From NCBI GenBank assembly GCA_037447655.1, contig JBBHKE010001339.1, positions 518,574-582,573 on the forward strand: 64,000 nt of DNA. The letters run 5' to 3'. The translations under genes and the position numbers were made by a program. Shown here in pieces: positions 46,050-56,829 of this stretch; within the stretch, counting starts at the first letter, position 1, and each line of letters begins with the position of its first letter. This stretch comes from Zygnema cylindricum (lineage: Eukaryota > Streptophyta > Zygnematophyceae > Zygnematales > Zygnemataceae). A model generated the notes under the pieces. The model worked only from the letters and a program-made list of their open reading frames with translations. It did no database searches and was not told where the DNA came from.

Positions 46050-47485
46050 GAGAATCCAGCCCATCAAAAACTTCAACCAAAATCACCTCGAGGGGGTGTT
46101 TTTAGTTAAAGTACCGCCCAAACAGCGAATGAAAAACGACCCACGCACGCGCCAAATGAGTGGGAACATTTTAGGACGAGGGAGGGTAGTCTCTAATTTT
46201 CTCCTTGCCCGTCACGCGCATGTACGGAAAAAAATCTGGAGGGGTCTCGGACCTCCACTTTCATTCATGGGTCCTTTGCAAAATTTTGCACCGTCGTCGC
46301 CTCTCCCCTCTCCCTCTCTTACTATCACTTTTATCTCACACTTATTAGAATGAAGCACAAAAATACTAGTATGAAATGAAAGATATTTGAAAACAAATTA
46401 TTTCTATTACCTTTATGTGTTTTTTTATGACAAGTCGAGGGAGAAAAGTCGAAAAAACCAAATCTTGCCATGGCCGAAAGTTTTTGAATATATATGACAT
46501 CGACGTTGTCACAAGTGAGCATGGTGTCAAAATGCCACAAAACCCTAAACATATGCCATGTCACAAAATTACAAAAAACTAGCCATCTACAACTGTCATT
46601 GTCTTTGATGGCGTCACCAATTTCGTCGTCTTCAACCGCCACAAAGTTGTACCTACGATTATAACCGTCACATGTCAAAGTTCCGATTCATTTGCTTACA
46701 TTGGGACGCTCTTCAAAGTAGTATGGAGAATCTTCACTACATTCCAAAATACTCTATCAAAGTACAGATTACATGGGGACACCCTCTAAGTTACGTAACA
46801 GGGATGGCCGAGACTGAAAAAAATATTTGTTGTAGATGACTTCTAAAATAGCGACGGATTTAGACATGTAGACATATGGTTTTTGTGATATTGTAGGTGT
46901 CTAACGTTTTGTATAACGTCACAATGTCACCCCTTACCTCTTTCGTACACAAATAGTTTTACCATCGCAATCTTTGCAATAAAGGCTTTATAGTACAATA
47001 TGACGTGATGCTCATTTTGGCAATGTCAATATCATTAATTTAATAACTTCTTTCCATGTTCGCGTTCGTTTTTTCGTATTTTCTCACTTGACCTGCCGTC
47101 AAATTACCCCCAAAGGTAGTCAAAATGTTTATTTTTCAAAGCTCTTTCATTTTATACCAGTATTGTCGTGTTTCATTCCAAGAAGCCCGAGATAAGAGCG
47201 GTAGTGAGAGAGGGAAAAGGAAAGAGGACAACGTCAAAAGATTTTACAAAGGACCCATGGATGAAAGCGACGTTCCGAGACCCCTACAAGGAGGAAAAAC
47301 AATAACGAGTTCTCGCCCTCGTGCTAAAAAATTTCCATTCGTGTGGCACGCGCGTGGACGTTTGACCATTCGTTGTTCAAGTGATAATTTTAACTAAAAT
47401 CACCTTCCGAGGTGATACTTTAACTAAATCACCTTGCTAGGTGATTTTTGTTAGAAAATAATGATGAGCTAAATTCACGTGCATG
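46050..47485. mobile_element. Long-terminal-inverted-repeat DNA transposon, non-autonomous
   Basis: Left arm (about 46050-46395) and right arm (about 47140-47485) are inverted copies. Shared blocks in order from the ends are AAAATCACCT, TTTAGTTAAAGTA, ACGAGGG, GGGGTCTCGGA, CATGGGTCCTTTG and TCTTTCATTT. Each arm tip also forms a small hairpin from AATCACC...GGTGATT. Arms of ~330 bp are typical of MULE or foldback elements. The centre (46410-46960) is a copy of the repeat seen at 10680-11180, probably a later insertion or captured piece. No target duplication was resolved and no transposase is encoded. Confidence 0.65.
46410..46960. repeat. Dispersed repeat family, copy 2 (inside the long-TIR element)
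   Basis: Collinear with 10680-11180 (GAAAGTTTT, then CACAAAACCCTAAAC, CATCTACAACTGTCA, then AAAGTAGTATGGAGAATC). Confidence 0.5.
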
Positions 47486-47809
47486 TGAGTTGCAAAGAAG
47501 AAAACGACAAATAAAACACAAAAGACAACAAAACTACATTTAAAGTATCAATGCGACGTTCATTATACTATGGTAAAAACGTTTTTTTTGTACTGCAAAA
47601 TTGTTTCTTGTTTGGGACTGAATTTTTGAGGTAAACAACAGAAAATAACTTGATATCATAACACATGGGCACTCCCATTTATATATCTAGCCTGGTACGA
47701 AAAAGACGCATCTTAAAAAAAAAATGCAATTAGCATTGTTGTTAATTAATTATGTTTCTTAGAGTGTGTCACCCATATGCCAAATAAAGGCTTTTCTTCT
47801 GACTTTTTT

Positions 47810-49190
47810 TCAAAAAAACTAAGCGTCGTAATAGTAAATTACAACCGTATGAAGAAACTAAAAAAATTAAAATTATAATTTGTGTCAGCTTTAAGCCTAA
47901 GATGTACTACATGTTGTCAAGCTATGTTTTTTGAAACCACAACCACATCATTCTCAAACTTTTTTTAAACATATCGGAGATGTTTTTTAAAGTAAAGTAC
48001 ACCGATCCACAAATATGAACATCACTTTTTACATTTCAAACGATTTCAAATATTTACGATGAAGAAATACACGATTTTTTTTTGTCTATTTGAATCCAAT
48101 ACGATTTTCTTTTTTTTGCATGGGTCTCGAAAATTCAATATCTTTTCACGAAAAGGTGAAAAATCTACGTGGTCGTCACTATAACTCGCCCTCATACCCC
48201 CTCTCACCTTGCCTCGCATTCACTCGTTCACAACCACTATTTCCCATTCTTTCACAAGGTGGCCATACACTGACGCGTAAGCAACGGGATAAGATATTCA
48301 GAGCGACATTTTTTTACATTTTGGTTCCCTTTTCGTAATACATTGGTGCAATCGGATAATAACAAGGGATAAAAAAGGGTAAATGGTTGTGCTTTTAAAA
48401 TATAGTTTTGTTTTTTACGTTTTGGGAAAAGAAGAAAAAACAGAGATTCAATATGTGAGGAAATTGCAAAAGAGGTGATCGGAAAGTAAATGCAAAGGTA
48501 AAGGCATCTTCTTCATCCACGAACAACACAGTTGTACGTCTAGAATGTCACGCAAAAGCATGTGACGTGACAATAGAAATACAGTGCGACAACACAAATT
48601 GTGGACGTTGACAACCCTTAAAAACACTGTCGACTTAAGACGTGTCCCCATGTGTTTAAGTTGAGTTTTTATTTTTGATTTACTAAAAAAACTAGAAGGG
48701 TACGGATGAGAATTGTATGAAGAAATTGAAAAAGTGAAAGTATAATTTGCGCCGTTGTCAAAGTAAGAATATACCACACGTTGTCCTCTTGTGTTTCCAA
48801 CCCACAACCATGTCATACAACATCATCTTCAACTTTTAACTTAAAAATTAGAGTATCACCCCACTACAAAAGGCAAAAAAAATCCCACGTGTCAAAGGTT
48901 TTCAACACTTTCAGACGTTTTTAGACGATAAAAAAAAGTACACGATTTTTTTCTTTTGTCAGTTTGTGTCTAACACTATTTTTTTTGCTGGGGAATCAAA
49001 AATTCAATGTCATTACTTGGCGACGCAAATTCAAAGGCATCTTCTACAACCATAGACCACACATAATACAATGATTCTACGTTTACAATGTCATGCAAAG
49101 ATATTCGACGTTATAAGAAGGTACCAAAAATAAGGTGGGACGACAGAAGTTGCAGACGTTGTCAACGACATTGTCGACTTATGTAATCAT
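47810..49190. repeat. Diverged direct duplication (about 0.5-0.9 kb units)
   Basis: 47815-48130 matches 48690-48990 (TACACGATTTTTT and CCACAACCA blocks, offset about 875), and 48490-48640 matches 49025-49190 (AAAGGCATCTTCT and CAGACGTTGTC-type blocks, offset about 535). The offset change implies about 340 extra bases in the first unit (48150-48490). No coding capacity. Confidence 0.55.
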
Positions 49191-49220
49191 CATAGACTTG
49201 AGTGGCGATTTTATTTTAAC

Positions 49221-49619
49221 TAGTGTTGTGTATTGGGTAAAAACATATCGCGATAAAATCGATATCGATAATGATCGGTTATCGCACTGTGAGGGATATC
49301 GATATATTAGTACAAGTACTCCAAAATTTACGCTACGTAAATAATGTACGAAATGAGTACAGAGATGTCGCGACGGGGGGGCCCGAGGGGGGGGGTATGA
49401 AATATTTGTCACAATCTATTCCGTACTAGAGTACGGAGTTATCAGCGATAGTTATTGAACCAATTTTATCGCGATAAAAAACCGATATTACCAGTGTTAT
49501 ATCAGTTTTTTATCGCGATAACACCCATAACGATATATTGTACCAATATATCGATTATCGGCTAGCCCAAAAAAGGGGCGTATCCGTTATCGGCGAATGG
49601 CTTCCGATACACAATACAA
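49221..49619. mobile_element. hAT-like element (TAGTGTTG family), degenerate copy
   Basis: Left end TAGTGTTGTGTATTGGG; right end CCGATACACAATACAA, a mutated inverted copy. Length 399. Interior has the CGATAT/ATCGG palindromic sequence of the family. No clear target duplication remains. Confidence 0.65.
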
Positions 49620-49795
49620 TAGTAGTTATTACTCATTGGGACACTTAGGTGTAGGTAAAATCTTGTGGAATCCAAAGCTAGTTTGCTAAGTTATGGTTAA
49701 ATGAGGACACACTCTTAAGGGGTTTATTCCATTTTTTCTTTGATCTAAGAATGATTTTTGGCTTTTTTGTTTGTGGTGCTTTGATTTTGTAAAAC

Positions 49796-50821
49796 TAGTG
49801 TTGTGTATCGGGTAAAAACTTATCCCGACTCAACCGATACTAATACTTATCGGTTATCCAACGGTGAGGAGTACCAATACATTCGTACAGATAGTAATAA
49901 ATATACAGTACGGATATAATGTACAAACTGAATACAGCGATGTAGCGACGGCGGGCGGGCGGGAAGGGGGCTTTCGATTTTGTTTTCCCAATTGATTCCG
50001 TATCAGAGTAAGTAATGTTCGCCGATACTGTAGATATCGAACCTGTGTTTTTGCGATGGAAATATGATATTATTAGTTTTTTATCACTAGAACACCGGTA
50101 GCGATCAGAGGTTGCAAACGGTCAACCGAAACCGTGACCGACAGTTAACCGACCGCCCGCGCCGGATCCGGAACGGATTCGGCTGCCAAATTTTTTGGGC
50201 CGGGCGGTTGCGGTCGGTTGATTCACCAAAAAAAAAAACGGTCGGTCAACCAAAAAAACCAAAAAAAACGAAAAACTTGTACTGTCCATACAATCCAACA
50301 TTATTGTACTTTGTACTCTTTGGTATCGTGGAAGTACGTGACATCATTATTAGCGTCGCAAATCTGACACGGTATAACACTATTCATTTCGCAAGTTTTA
50401 GGGAACGCGACGAAGCGTCACAAAATTGACACGTTAGTAAACACTATTCATTTCGCAAATCTAAGGGAACGCGACAAATCGTAATTTTTGGCTTATTCAT
50501 ACGTCGTAAATAGATAATTTTGTACTTTTTCGGTTACGGGCGGGCACGGTTAGTCGCGAGAAATCAAGTTTCGGTTAACTTTTATTTTCGTAAACGCCGG
50601 TCGGTTAACGGTTAACAATTTTGGAGCGTGACATAACCCGGTCGGGCGTAGGTTACTCAGATTTTGAAAAAAAAAAACGGTTGTTTTCGGTTATGTAAAA
50701 TTTTGACTTTTGCGACCTCTGTCCTCTGGTAGCGATGCATGGTGCCAATATATCGAATATTGGTAAGCGAAAAAAAGGTGCACACCGGTTATCGGCAAAT
50801 GGCTACCGATACACAGCACTA
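49796..50821. mobile_element. hAT-like element (TAGTGTTG family) carrying a nested insertion
   Basis: Ends TAGTGTTGTGTATCGGG and CCGATACACAGCACTA. Total 1026 bases; removing the nested element and one target copy leaves 395, close to the 399-base relative at 49221-49619. Confidence 0.75.
50106..50728. mobile_element. hAT-like element (CAGAGGT family), nested, with perfect 8-bp target duplication
   Basis: Left end CAGAGGTTGCAAA, right end TTTGCGACCTCTG plus a repeated TCCTCTG. GTAGCGAT flanks both sides (50098-50105 and 50729-50736). Interior is rich in CGGTCGGTT/GGTTAAC motifs and has no transposase. Confidence 0.85.
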
Positions 50822-51079
50822 ATTATAACTACGGACACACCAGCGTACAGAAGGCGTCAAATTTTTCGCGAATTTGATGCGTCGCGCATTTTTTTTTACG
50901 TGCGAACGTGGAGACGCACCAACGTTTTGAGATAAGGACAATATCCGAATCACTCACGAACACGCTACACCGTGAATCGCTATTAGGATTAAGTGATACA
51001 CGTGTACTTACCTGTATGTCGTCAGCCTGCGTTCATTTTCAACTTTATTCGATTTTGGTGTAGCTCTTTGTGTTCAGAG

Positions 51080-51534
51080 CATTGTTCAAAAGTAGGCGTT
51101 TTTTCGTAGGCCTTAAATAGGCCACCTTTAGCGTAAGTTGTGTTACGGGCTTTCCATGCGATCTTCTTAGATCGCTACTCTGATCAGCGACCGTCCGTTC
51201 GTTCGAATCTGACGATAATCCTATCGTAAGTTGTGTTACGGGCTTTCCGTGTGATCTTCTTAGATCTCTACTTTGATCAGCGACCGTCCGATCGTCCAAA
51301 TCTGACGGTTTAAAAAAAAGTACCTCAAAACTCCCAGAATTTTTTTTTTTTGTCCAAATGTTTTTCAATATTTAGACATGACATTTAATTCTCTATCGAT
51401 CGATGTGCAAATCAACCCTGTTACTATTTTATTTCATTTTGCAGCCAATACAATATGGGTCTTAAGGTACTATTGTAAAATTTACGTATAATAGGCATAT
51501 TGTATGGGCGACTTTCTCCTACTTTAAAACTATG
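51080..51534. mobile_element. hAT-like MITE (CATAGTTC family), copy 2
   Basis: Inverted relative to the other two copies. Ends CATTGTTCAAAAGTAGG and CCTACTTTAAAACTATG; flanked by GTTCAGAG on both sides (51072-51079 and 51535-51542). 455 bases. Confidence 0.88.
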
Positions 51535-51720
51535 GTTCAGAGCTACGCCAAGATCCAAAAAGATTGGAGAATGAGGGAGCGTGCCGCGACAAAACGGTCC
51601 TTACAAGCGCTTAAACAATAATTTTCTCCTTGATCCACGGAAAACGATGGCATGGCGTATCCCGCTTACAGCAGTTTTCCTTCAGTGACGGGGAGCCCTT
51701 GATTTGACTTGTCGGATCCA

Positions 51721-51981
51721 ATAATGGTACTAAAAGCCAAAATTATTGTCGGTCGAGTCTTTTGTTTGGAAGGAAAAGTGCTCGAGAGTCCGTCGACATT
51801 TTTCGCCAACAAAGGGTTCTCCATGTTTGTCGTTAATCCACGTGTATGTATTATTATGCCGTACGTGGTGAGATCTTGGGAGCGAAAGAATATTATTACA
51901 CGTGGAGATCCTCATGCCGTTACATGCGTACGAAACGCAATATCGTGGATGAAAAAATGGCTTCACCTTGATGTGGCATGA
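51721..51981 (+). CDS. Hypothetical open frame (86 aa)
   Basis: From ATG 51724 the frame encodes a protein-like sequence (KGFSMFVVNPRVCIIMPYVV, later NAISWMKKWLHLDVA) ending at TGA. There is no repeat bias and codon use looks ordinary. No domain, splice site or neighbour supports it, and it lies between a MITE and the second PAN-like gene, in the same orientation as the latter. Confidence 0.25.
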   Translation: MMVLKAKIIVGRVFCLEGKVLESPSTFFANKGFSMFVVNPRVCIIMPYVVRSWERKNIITRGDPHAVTCVRNAISWMKKWLHLDVA

Positions 51982-52149
51982 TTTGAATGGTTGTCCTGCG
52001 CACCAATCGTAAACATACTTAATATTAATTTTACAGATCCTCTAGACCGACAATATGTTTGTAGCTATCCGTACGATGACAGCCGTACGGACACTAGTTC
52101 ATGCTGCCCTGATGGAGTACAGCTCCATGTCGTTTAAGCGCGCAATCCT

Positions 52150-52169
52150 ATTGGTCCGTCTCATATAAA
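52150..52169 (+). promoter_or_regulatory. Inverted CCAAT box and TATA box of paralog 2
   Basis: ATTGG at 52150-52154 within GCAATCCTATTGGTC, and TATAAA at 52164-52169, about 170 bases before the start codon at 52340. The block around ATTGG is conserved with paralog 1. Confidence 0.55.
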
Positions 52170-52339
52170 CTCTAATTGGCGCGCTTTCTATTTGCATAAA
52201 ACTCTCTGCCTTTATCTGCAATCTCATCACTACAAATTTGAATCTTCAATCTCCTGTCCTACAAACACATTCCAGCGCCAATCTTCAGCTTTTCATAATA
52301 CTCTTTTCTCTCCACTCTTTCAATATCCACTTCGTCTCC

Positions 52340-53885
52340 ATGGCATTCTCTTCTGCACCTCTCGCCCTCGCCCTCGTGGCTGCTCTTCTAGGCTCCTGCA
52401 ATGCCGCAGGATCGCGCCACCTGTTGGCCAACAATTTGCTCGCAGCTTCGGTCGATGTGAATCCCGATGCGGCTCCGGCCTCCAGCTTCACCACCAATCT
52501 CAGTATGCGCTAGAACTTATTTCTGGATTCTTATATTCTCTGAAGCCTTCTTTTCGGATTTTGTCCTTTAATATTGAGACAACTTTCAATTTTTTTATGA
52601 GCTAATTCTAAAGTCAGAGTTTTTTTATGTAAATACTAACTGCTGTGTATAAGATCTTGAACCTTGTGTCTGAACATAGAAAAGCTACAAAATTGGAAAA
52701 AAATTGCACAGGTTGGAGCACAGTATTGATTGTAAACCTTGGAAGTGATAAAATTTAAGAATGCTAATGTCATGCAATGTTACAAAATATATGTCCCTAT
52801 GCTCAAATTTCAGATTTCCGGATCTATGCCGGCCAATGTTATGTCTGATGCATACTCAATGCCCATTGGCTGTCATTCTGCAAACTCAAATTCTTCTTTG
52901 TTTGTCTCTGGTATCCTCCAACTCCGATTCTGTGAAGCGATTTTCCAGAATCAATGAATCAATGTGACAGCTAGTGTCAGTGTTATGTCCATTTGTTGGT
53001 ATTGAGCCAAAATTCTACATCTACGTGCTAAATTTGTCCACCAATTGTCTAAATATGAATGATAATTTTCATAATATATGATCATTACTGCCAATTTCTT
53101 GACTTAACCACTGACACTTCCTTTATCGTCATCTCCAGACGCCTGCGGTACGGATGTCGCCGGATGGGAGAAGCACAACAACACCTTCCCTGTCGGCAAA
53201 TGGGAGTCGTTCTTTGCCGATAGCGCCGCCGCCTGCGCCGCCTCATGTGCTGCAAATTCGTACCGCTGCGCTGCAGTCATTTGGGAGGACGCCAAAGTGC
53301 TGCCCTACTCCGATGATGCCAAGTGTCAGTTTGTTAGCGAGCTCCGCGGCTTCGTGCCAGGCATGCCAGCTGGCGTTGACCTCTATACGCCTTGCAACAG
53401 TGAGACCATTCACTAGCTCTCTAGTCCAACAGCTGCCATTTCTCGGCTTTGGTTTGCAGTAAATGTTGTCAAGAGAAAGTCAGATGTCCGATGCTTGTTC
53501 TCACTCCACTCCAGTCCTTCCCTTTTGTTTGAGTTCCTAAATGTCCTACGCTTGTTCTTACTCTCTCCGTTCCCTGTTGTTAATTTCCTGAAAGTTAACG
53601 GTATTGATTTGATCGGACATTGCAGCTGGCTGCGGCGCCGTAGTGGCGGGATATGAGCTCCACGAGAACACCCTCCCAGTGGGCGTGTGGGAGGCGTTCT
53701 TTGCGGCCGACGCGGCGGGATGCGCGGAATCATGTACGGCCTTTTCTGAACGCTGCATTGCCTCCATCTGGGAGGACGCCCAAGTGCTACCCCTCTCAGA
53801 CGACGCCAAGTGTCAGTTCGTCAGCGTACTCACCGGGTACACACCCGACGTTTCCGACGGAGTGGATCTTTACGTGAGGTGCTAG
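52340..53885 (+). CDS. Secreted two-domain PAN/Apple-like protein, three exons (227 aa), paralog 2
   Basis: Exon 1 52340-52502, exon 2 53139-53399, exon 3 53626-53885. Exon lengths (163, 261, 260) are identical to paralog 1, and both introns are phase 1. Splice sites: CTCA|GTATGC, CATCTCCAG, AACA|GTGAGA, CATTGCAG. Signal peptide, linker and two six-Cys modules as in paralog 1. Exon 2 is identical at protein level; seen differences include Pro25Ser, Val33Leu and Lys to Gln in the second IWEDAK motif. Introns are alignable but carry indels, so the coding part is better conserved than the introns. It is transcribed away from paralog 1 (head-to-head, about 7 kb apart). Confidence 0.87.
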
Positions 53886-55159
53886 AAAACGTTGATTACG
53901 TATGGGTTATGGATATCTATGTCAGATGTTAGGCCGTTTTTGTTGCACACATAACCTTTCCATGGCTGGAAGGTAGTATACGCGAGAGCTTTTGCAGGTT
54001 AGGGAAATCGGAATGTCTAGTTTGAGGTTATTTTAGTGTAGGCTCAGTTAGAAGATGCTGACAATGTACATCCATTCTGGTAGTGTGTATATACATGATT
54101 TTAAGTCTATTTGAAATTGTAGCGAAACTCATCTAACAATTTTGATGATGTAACATTTTCAACGTTTTTAGGTAGTGTATGTGTTACCCAAAACATATCA
54201 AAGGAAAATCAGTGAATATCTGAAGAAATCCACAACAAGAGGCAAAATTTGGTGACAACTTTTGCCTAGGCAAATGTCAGTAAAGAAGATTTTTTGTTTA
54301 TCACACATTGTGAGAATGTCTGTTGAGATGGAGCTTCTTGAGTTGCCTCTGGAATTGGAATACAAGCGAGGTTCCCATGAAACATTATAAAATCAAGGAA
54401 ATGTTACTGATTGAGGTTAGACACGATATGTAATTTTTTGCATCTTCTGTAGTTGTCACATTTCTGACCTGTTAGACAATTTAATGGAGTTGTTGATTTC
54501 TCGCTGAGGTTGCTTAATTCATGCGAGCTGGATATCCTAAATTATTCACTTGAATTTGCTACATAATGTGTTTTCAGTTTTTTTTTGCTGAGAGAGTGTA
54601 ATCCTTAGGAATACACATCAAATTAGTCAAATCTGAACCGTCGAATTGAATTGAAAGCAGAGCATTACAGTGAGGTTCTATGTGACTTCACAGTTCGTTT
54701 GAATTGCTGGTTAGATTGCATTGATAAGAGACCAAGTCAATGAAAAGTGTCACGTTACAAGCACACAGTTGCAAAGAGAGTGGAGAGACATTTGTTTGTT
54801 ACCTTTTCAAATTTGTTAAGAAAATTGAGCAAGACAACCGGGCAACAGTTCTAGTGCTGTGTATCGGTGCCTGAAAAAAATGAAACATTAATACATGATT
54901 TGGTACTTAATGCTATATTGTGTGCCTTCTTTGTAGCGTGTACGTTGAGCTGGCACCAACGCTATTTTAGATGTGAATGTGGTAATTTGACTGCACATAG
55001 GTGACGTTTTTTGTGCGGTTTGGAAATCGTAAGAAACATACGAATATTTTACACTATTTTGTAACGGTATGTCCCAATGTACTTGTAACGTAGCCAACTT
55101 ACTTTGTATTACAGCACGGATCTGCCAAACCCGATTTTCAAGTGTCCCTAGGTCTGTAA
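53886..55159. other. 3' flank, no gene seen
   Basis: The first ~250 bases are homologous to the 3' flank of paralog 1 (TGTACATCCATT and GTGTGTATATACATGATTT blocks), probably 3' UTR. A left end of the TAGTGTTG family (TAGTGCTGTGTATCGG) lies at 54852. Confidence 0.5.
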
Positions 55160-55616
55160 CATAGTTCAAAAGTAGGTGACCGTACGCCCATACAATATGC
55201 CTAGAGTATGCAAAACATACAATATGGCCTTAAGACCCATATTGTATTGGACGCAAAATGAAATAAAATAGTAACAAGGTTGAGTTGCGCATGGATCAAT
55301 AGAGAATTAAACGTCATGTCTAAATTTGAAAAAAAAAATGGACAAAAAAATCTTTTTCTGTGAGTTTTGAGCGACTTTTAATTTAAATCGTCGTATTCGG
55401 ATGATCTGACGGTCATTGATGAAAGTAACGATCTAAGAAGATCACATGAAAATCCCATAACACAACTTACGATAGGACTATCGTCAGATTTGGACGATCG
55501 GATGGTCGCTGATGAAAGTAGCGATTTAAGAAGATCACATGGAAAGCTCGTAACACAACTTACGCTAAAGGCGGCCTACAAAAAGCCTACCAAAAAACGC
55601 CTACTTTTGAACTATG
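55160..55616. mobile_element. hAT-like MITE (CATAGTTC family), copy 3
   Basis: Ends CATAGTTCAAAAGTAGG and its exact inverse; flanked by GTCTGTAA on both sides (55152-55159 and 55617-55624). 457 bases, close in length to copy 2. Contains an internal duplication of a GATCACATG(A/G)AAA-type segment. Confidence 0.9.
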
Positions 55617-55639
55617 GTCTGTAAGGACGAGATCATAAC

Positions 55640-56335
55640 TTACGCTTGTGACAATTGTATATGTCGACAATACCTGTGACGGTTGTCAACGTCTACAATC
55701 TGTGGTTGCACGTTATTTTTTGGAACTGCTTGTGATGTCGCATGTCTTAACGTGACATTGTAGACGTACCGCCTTCCAGCCTATACCTTTTCATGGTATA
55801 AGACGAGGCGCTTTGCCTTTGTAACTCCTATTCGGTCGACGTGAAATGGCATCGGAATTTGAAGACCCTTGCAAAAAAGAAATCCGTACTCGACGAAAAC
55901 GGACAAAACCAAACAAATAGTGTACTTTTCTTCGTCGTATTCGAACGGAAACGGACAAAACATAGCGAATTCTATAATTTTCTTTGTCATTGGAAATCAT
56001 ATGAAAGTTGTCGAAAATTACGGCATGTGCGAATATATGTTCCTATTTGTTTATCGAAAATACCTAATTTAAACCACATCGTGCATGTTTTTTAAACGTA
56101 AGGTTGAAGATGACGTTTTTTTTCATGGAAGTGGTTCGAAAAATACAAGATGACAAATTTTCATACATCTTAAATTCGAGGATGACGCAAATTGTACTCT
56201 ACAAATTTGCGATTTCTTTGTACGGTTGCAACTTAGGCAGTACGGCACTAAGTTTTACGAGAAAGCGACAGAAAAAAAAACCTTACTTATGCACATGGGG
56301 ACATACCCTAAGTAATGTTATGTGTTCTATTAATG
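55640..56335. repeat. Related dispersed repeat segment, no gene
   Basis: Shares the GACGGTTGTCAACGTCTACA and ATGGGGACATACCCTAAGTAA-type blocks with 10680-11180 and 46410-46830 (blocks shortened here: GGTTGTCAACGTCTAC, GGGGACATACCCTAAG). Short open frames with KTDKTKQ-like content are not supported as genes. Confidence 0.35.
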
Positions 56336-56419
56336 TAAAATGCTACAGCTACTTCTGACGACTACCAGCTTTATACATTTAATCAACATAAAAAGCTCAT
56401 GTAACTTTGTAAAACCTTT

Positions 56420-56815
56420 TGTCCCTTCCTCTCTCCCTCCCTCCTTCCCTCCCTCCCTCCCTCTCTCGATCCCTCTCCTCTCTCCCTCCCTCCTCCCTCC
56501 CTCCTCTTTTACCCCTCTACCTCCCTTCTTTTATCCTTCCCTCCCCTTTTACCTCCCTACCTCCCTTCCTTTATCCTTCCCTCCCTCCCTCTCACCCTCC
56601 CTCCCTATCCTCCCCCCTCCCTCTTCCTCTCAACCTTTCCCTCCCCCTCCCCCTCCCGCTCTCCCTCCTCTCCCTCTCCCTCCCACTCCCCCTCCGTCTT
56701 CCCCTCTTTCCAATCTCCATCTCACTCCCCCTTCCCCCCACTATTTTTCCCTTTTCCGTCCCTTTGCCTCTCTTCTTACCCCTCCCCCTCTCCCTTTCCC
56801 TCGCCCTATCTTGAT
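56420..56815. repeat. CCCT-rich low-complexity tract
   Basis: CCCTCCCT and CCTCTCC units. The Pro/Ser/Leu-rich frames across it are compositional. It abuts the decayed Copia element on its left. Confidence 0.85.
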
Positions 56816-56829
56816 TCATCTCCGTCTCC

